Origin: Rhodoferax_B sp049316285
GTDB lineage: Bacteria; Pseudomonadota; Gammaproteobacteria; Burkholderiales; Burkholderiaceae_C
Direction of reading: 5' to 3'
NCBI RefSeq assembly: GCF_049316285.1
Contig: NZ_JBMOXA010000012.1
Coordinates: 62,001-126,000, forward strand
Length of the DNA stretch: 64,000 nt
Under the pieces are notes generated by a model. It worked only from the letters and a program-made list of their open reading frames with translations. It had not been told where the DNA came from and made no database searches. Made by a program: the position numbers and the translations under genes. Numbering within the stretch: position 1 is the stretch's first letter; each line of letters opens with the position of its first letter. Positions 62,401 to 64,000 of this stretch are shown here, one piece after another.

Positions 62401-64000
62401 TCATCTTCAGCAGTTCGGCCTCGGAATAACCAAACAGACGGATCGCGGCCGCATTCGCCGCCAGAATCGCCAGCGTGTCATAGTCGTAGACCCACACCGG
62501 CTGCGGGTTGTCGCCAAACAGCACACGGTAATGCTCTTCAGAATGGCGCAAGGTCTCGGCCACGCGGTGGCGCTGGATCAGCGAGCCCAGCGACAGCGCC
62601 AGTGTCTGCAGGCTCAACACGTCGCGTGCACTGAACCCCCCCAGCCGATTCGAGATGACCTTCAACGCGCCTATGGGACCGGCCTCGGTGCTCAACGGCG
62701 CCACGATGATGGCGGTGAGTTGCATCGCATCGGACAGGTCACGTATCACCCGGGGATCGTTGGGCGCGTCATTGGCCAGCATCACTTCGCCGCGCTGCAA
62801 GGCCACGCCGGTCAGGCTGCCTTTGAGTGGCAGGCGGGCTCCGACACCGGTCGCGGTTTCGCCGGCGACGGCGCTGCAGACCATGTCCTCACCCTCTATG
62901 AAGCCGACCTGGCAACCCGTGGCGCATGTCAATGCACACACCCGCTCGGCGGTGATGTCGAGCACCGCCTGCAGCCCCAGGTCAAGTGAAGCCAGCTCCT
63001 GCTGGATGCGCACAATGCCGACACGGGCTTCATCATCCCGGCGCGCCTCTTCTGCGGCGAGGCGGATGCTGCGCAAGTCGGTCAGGCCGCCGACCATGCG
63101 CGCCGCACGGCCGCTTTCATCATGGATTACCAGGCCACGGTCGGAGACTTCGGCATAACTGCCGTCGCCACGCCGAAAGCGGTATTCGGCATTCCAGCTG
63201 CGCGCCGCCGGCGGGCCCAGCGCGTCGTTCAGGCTCTTCACCACACGCGCGCGGTCTTCGGGGTGCACACGCGCGGCCCAGCCCGGCGCCCCTACAACAA
63301 ACTCTTCGGGCGGCACACCAAACAACGTGTACAGGCCATCGCTCCAGGTGGTCACGTCGGTACGCAGGTCCCAGTCCCAGACGGCATCTGCCGACGCCTT
63401 GGCCAGGTACTTGAAGCGTTCTTCGCTGGCGCGCAGCGCCTCCTCGGCGCGCATTTGCTCGGACACATCCTGCACCGAGCCACGCACCCGCGTCACCACA
63501 CCCTGGGCATCGGGCGCGGCGCTGCCCAGGACACGGATCCAGCGGCGCAAGCCAACACTGGCATCCAACCAGACCACCACATCAAAAGACTTGCCTTCGC
63601 GCACACAGGCCGCCATGGCCTGCCGCAGCGCAGGGCGGCATTCTGCAGCGCACAGGGCGACCGCCTGGTCCGGCGTGGGGGCGTAGCCCAAGGGCAGGGC
63701 GAACAGATCGGCGGTGTTCTCGGTCCAGCGCAGGCGGTTGCGGCGCACGTCCAGGGTCCAGCCGGCCACACGCGCCAGCTGGCTGGCCACACGCAAGGCC
63801 TCGTAGCGCTGGCTGCGCATGGGCGCCACCAGACGCGGTGCAGCGCCAGGTGCGCCGCCGGCCTGGCCCGGCGCGCGCGCTTCGGGCGAGCGGTCGAGCA
63901 CCCGCACGGCTTGCACGGCCAATGCCTGCAAGGCCCGCAGCAAGGCCGGTTCGGGCTGGTGCGGCAGCGTATCGGCCACCGCCAGGCTGCCCAGCAGCCA
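59447..64000 (-). CDS. Multi-sensor c-di-GMP protein, N-terminus beyond the window (GAF-PAS-...-GGDEF-EAL)
   Basis: More than 1510 residues. The frame stays open to the window edge, and the first visible residues (GSLAVADTLPHQPEPALLRAL) look like the end of a GAF domain, so the start lies beyond 64000; the GTG at 63979 is not convincing. Then follow PAS (about 60-175), PAS (180-300), GAF (315-485), PAS (490-605), GAF (620-780), GAF (790-930), PAS (940-1060), GGDEF (near 1075-1235, RLGGDEF with I-site RQAD) and EAL (1255-1500, with EALIRW, KLELTES, DDFGTGYSS, AEGVET). Residue numbers count from 63979. Both catalytic sites are intact. It is a paralogue of the protein at 51432-55568. Confidence 0.92.
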   Translation of the reverse strand, partial: WLLGSLAVADTLPHQPEPALLRALQALAVQAVRVLDRSPEARAPGQAGGAPGAAPRLVAPMRSQRYEALRVASQLARVAGWTLDVRRNRLRWTENTADLFALPLGYAPTPDQAVALCAAECRPALRQAMAACVREGKSFDVVVWLDASVGLRRWIRVLGSAAPDAQGVVTRVRGSVQDVSEQMRAEEALRASEERFKYLAKASADAVWDWDLRTDVTTWSDGLYTLFGVPPEEFVVGAPGWAARVHPEDRARVVKSLNDALGPPAARSWNAEYRFRRGDGSYAEVSDRGLVIHDESGRAARMVGGLTDLRSIRLAAEEARRDDEARVGIVRIQQELASLDLGLQAVLDITAERVCALTCATGCQVGFIEGEDMVCSAVAGETATGVGARLPLKGSLTGVALQRGEVMLANDAPNDPRVIRDLSDAMQLTAIIVAPLSTEAGPIGALKVISNRLGGFSARDVLSLQTLALSLGSLIQRHRVAETLRHSEEHYRVLFGDNPQPVWVYDYDTLAILAANAAAIRLFGYSEAELLKMTLADLVPDEDREQFAAVIESVRVGQPLTGVHNRNRTKDGRLVQLSVAGQTISLDGRKARIVQGVDITEQLRTERELTRVSRAQALLSACNESQVRATSEAVLLENICRITVEKGGYAAAWVGFARDDVERTVEVMARWGKQSEVLDEVRVSWDEDSPYGQGPSGLAIRSGQLAIVEDIAQNEGFKPWAMLARERNIRGQISLPLRENGHTFGVLLLYSVEVLTIGSDEVRLLEALANDLAFGIMSLRAREQQQHLQEALVKVALAVSDGAGTKFFDNLGLHMADALNAQVGVVAQLHPPDEPTGLRSLSLYVNGSLLPNRELPLNGALLQLLSQTQFVVADMSHLSSALVDHIVPWRDWVPGVDVRGFAGFRLDNREGQAVGLICVLFDAPLQHPDLVMYTLRIFAARATTELERQQYETRLLDQASLLDKAQDAIIVRDLQHRIVYWNRSAQRVYGWSADEVMGTTVTQAAYRDPRDFDRAHAQVMADGEWTGELTQRRKDGHAITIEAHWTLVRDSRGKPVSVLAINTDISQRKRAEREIQQLAFYDPLTQLPNRLLLMDRLQQALTSTERSKRGGALLFIDLDNFKTLNDTLGHDQGDLLLQQVAQRLRVCVRQADSVARLGGDEFVVMLEDLGGNIHDVSRQARLVADKVLAALNSPYQLSLGEYQSSASVGIAPFTEEHAGVGELLKQADIAMYQSKSAGRNTVRFFDPALQAAVTGRAALEVDMRSALAQHEFFLHYQPQVDGDGRLTGVEALIRWQHAQHGMVSPVRFIPVAEETGIIVQIGRRVLRLACEQLAAWAARPETEHLVMSVNVSSRQFRHPDFVTHVMAELQRSGARPRRLKLELTESLMVDDMDLTIDKMTELQRLGVGFALDDFGTGYSSLAYLKRLPLDQLKIDQSFVRDVLTDPNDAVIAQTIIGLGQNLGLAVIAEGVETEEQRQFLAENGCRAYQGYLFSKPLPADALEAYIQQNLPQSGLIT

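Noticed and set aside
60770..62989. 739-residue plus-strand frame
   Set aside because: Antisense to the PAS/GAF/GGDEF/EAL gene; His/Gln/Arg-rich composition typical of a shadow.
1..64000. CRISPR array, tRNA or rRNA genes
   Set aside because: No regularly spaced repeat array and no tRNA- or rRNA-like sequence was seen on either strand.

Overview
The window reads as a high-GC betaproteobacterial chromosome, most likely Burkholderiales, family Comamonadaceae. The signs are four Bug/TctC periplasmic binding proteins with no transporter subunits beside them, a phthalate-type ring-hydroxylation cluster, an ArgP/LysE pair, a degenerate intergenic repeat of a kind I associate with Comamonadaceae, and very large PAS/GAF/GGDEF/EAL proteins. 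The family is inferred from content; no rRNA or other taxonomic marker is present.

Region 1 (1-12609) is an accessory, defence-type island. It opens with unrecognised membrane or secreted proteins (1-3584) around a WYL-domain regulator. A second, divergent WYL regulator (3672-4586, BrxR/CapW-like) follows, then a complete four-gene Wadjet system, jetABCD (4734-11469), the SMC-like machine known to act against plasmid DNA. The gap between regulator and jetA carries a 17-bp AT-rich tandem repeat that is a strong operator candidate. Downstream of jetD lies a cluster of direct and inverted TTCTCAnnTTATG motifs resembling recombinase or attachment sites, then a gene frameshifted at an A9 tract.

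Region 2 (12731-22559) is organic-acid metabolism. Two Bug receptors diverge from an aconitase - GntR regulator - leaderless solute-binding protein - lactonase operon. A TPR-like protein and a secreted NUC-type endonuclease follow.

Region 3 (22582-28745, minus strand) is a cobalamin-riboswitch-led operon: TonB receptor, periplasmic binding protein, permease, ATPase and, coupled to it, an LLM-class flavin oxidoreductase.

Region 4 (28828-41110) is a catabolic island. A LysR regulator diverges from a Bug receptor followed by a beta-oxidation-like set (class III CoA-transferase, MFE2-type SDR, thiolase, MaoC hydratase). After a strong terminator come a bacteriohemerythrin and a phthalate-like set: Rieske oxygenase, 4,5-dihydroxyphthalate decarboxylase-like protein, Bug receptor, dioxygenase reductase and dihydrodiol dehydrogenase.

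Region 5 (41181-51424) holds a Fur-boxed ferric-iron ABC importer, an MFS protein, a MITE-like element, argP/lysE, a GNAT, and a LysR regulator divergent from an MFS exporter and an aldo/keto reductase.

Region 6 (51432-64000) has two paralogous multi-sensor cyclic-di-GMP proteins, the second running off the window, around an nfeR/nfeF-like metal-responsive pair and a type II secretin gene.
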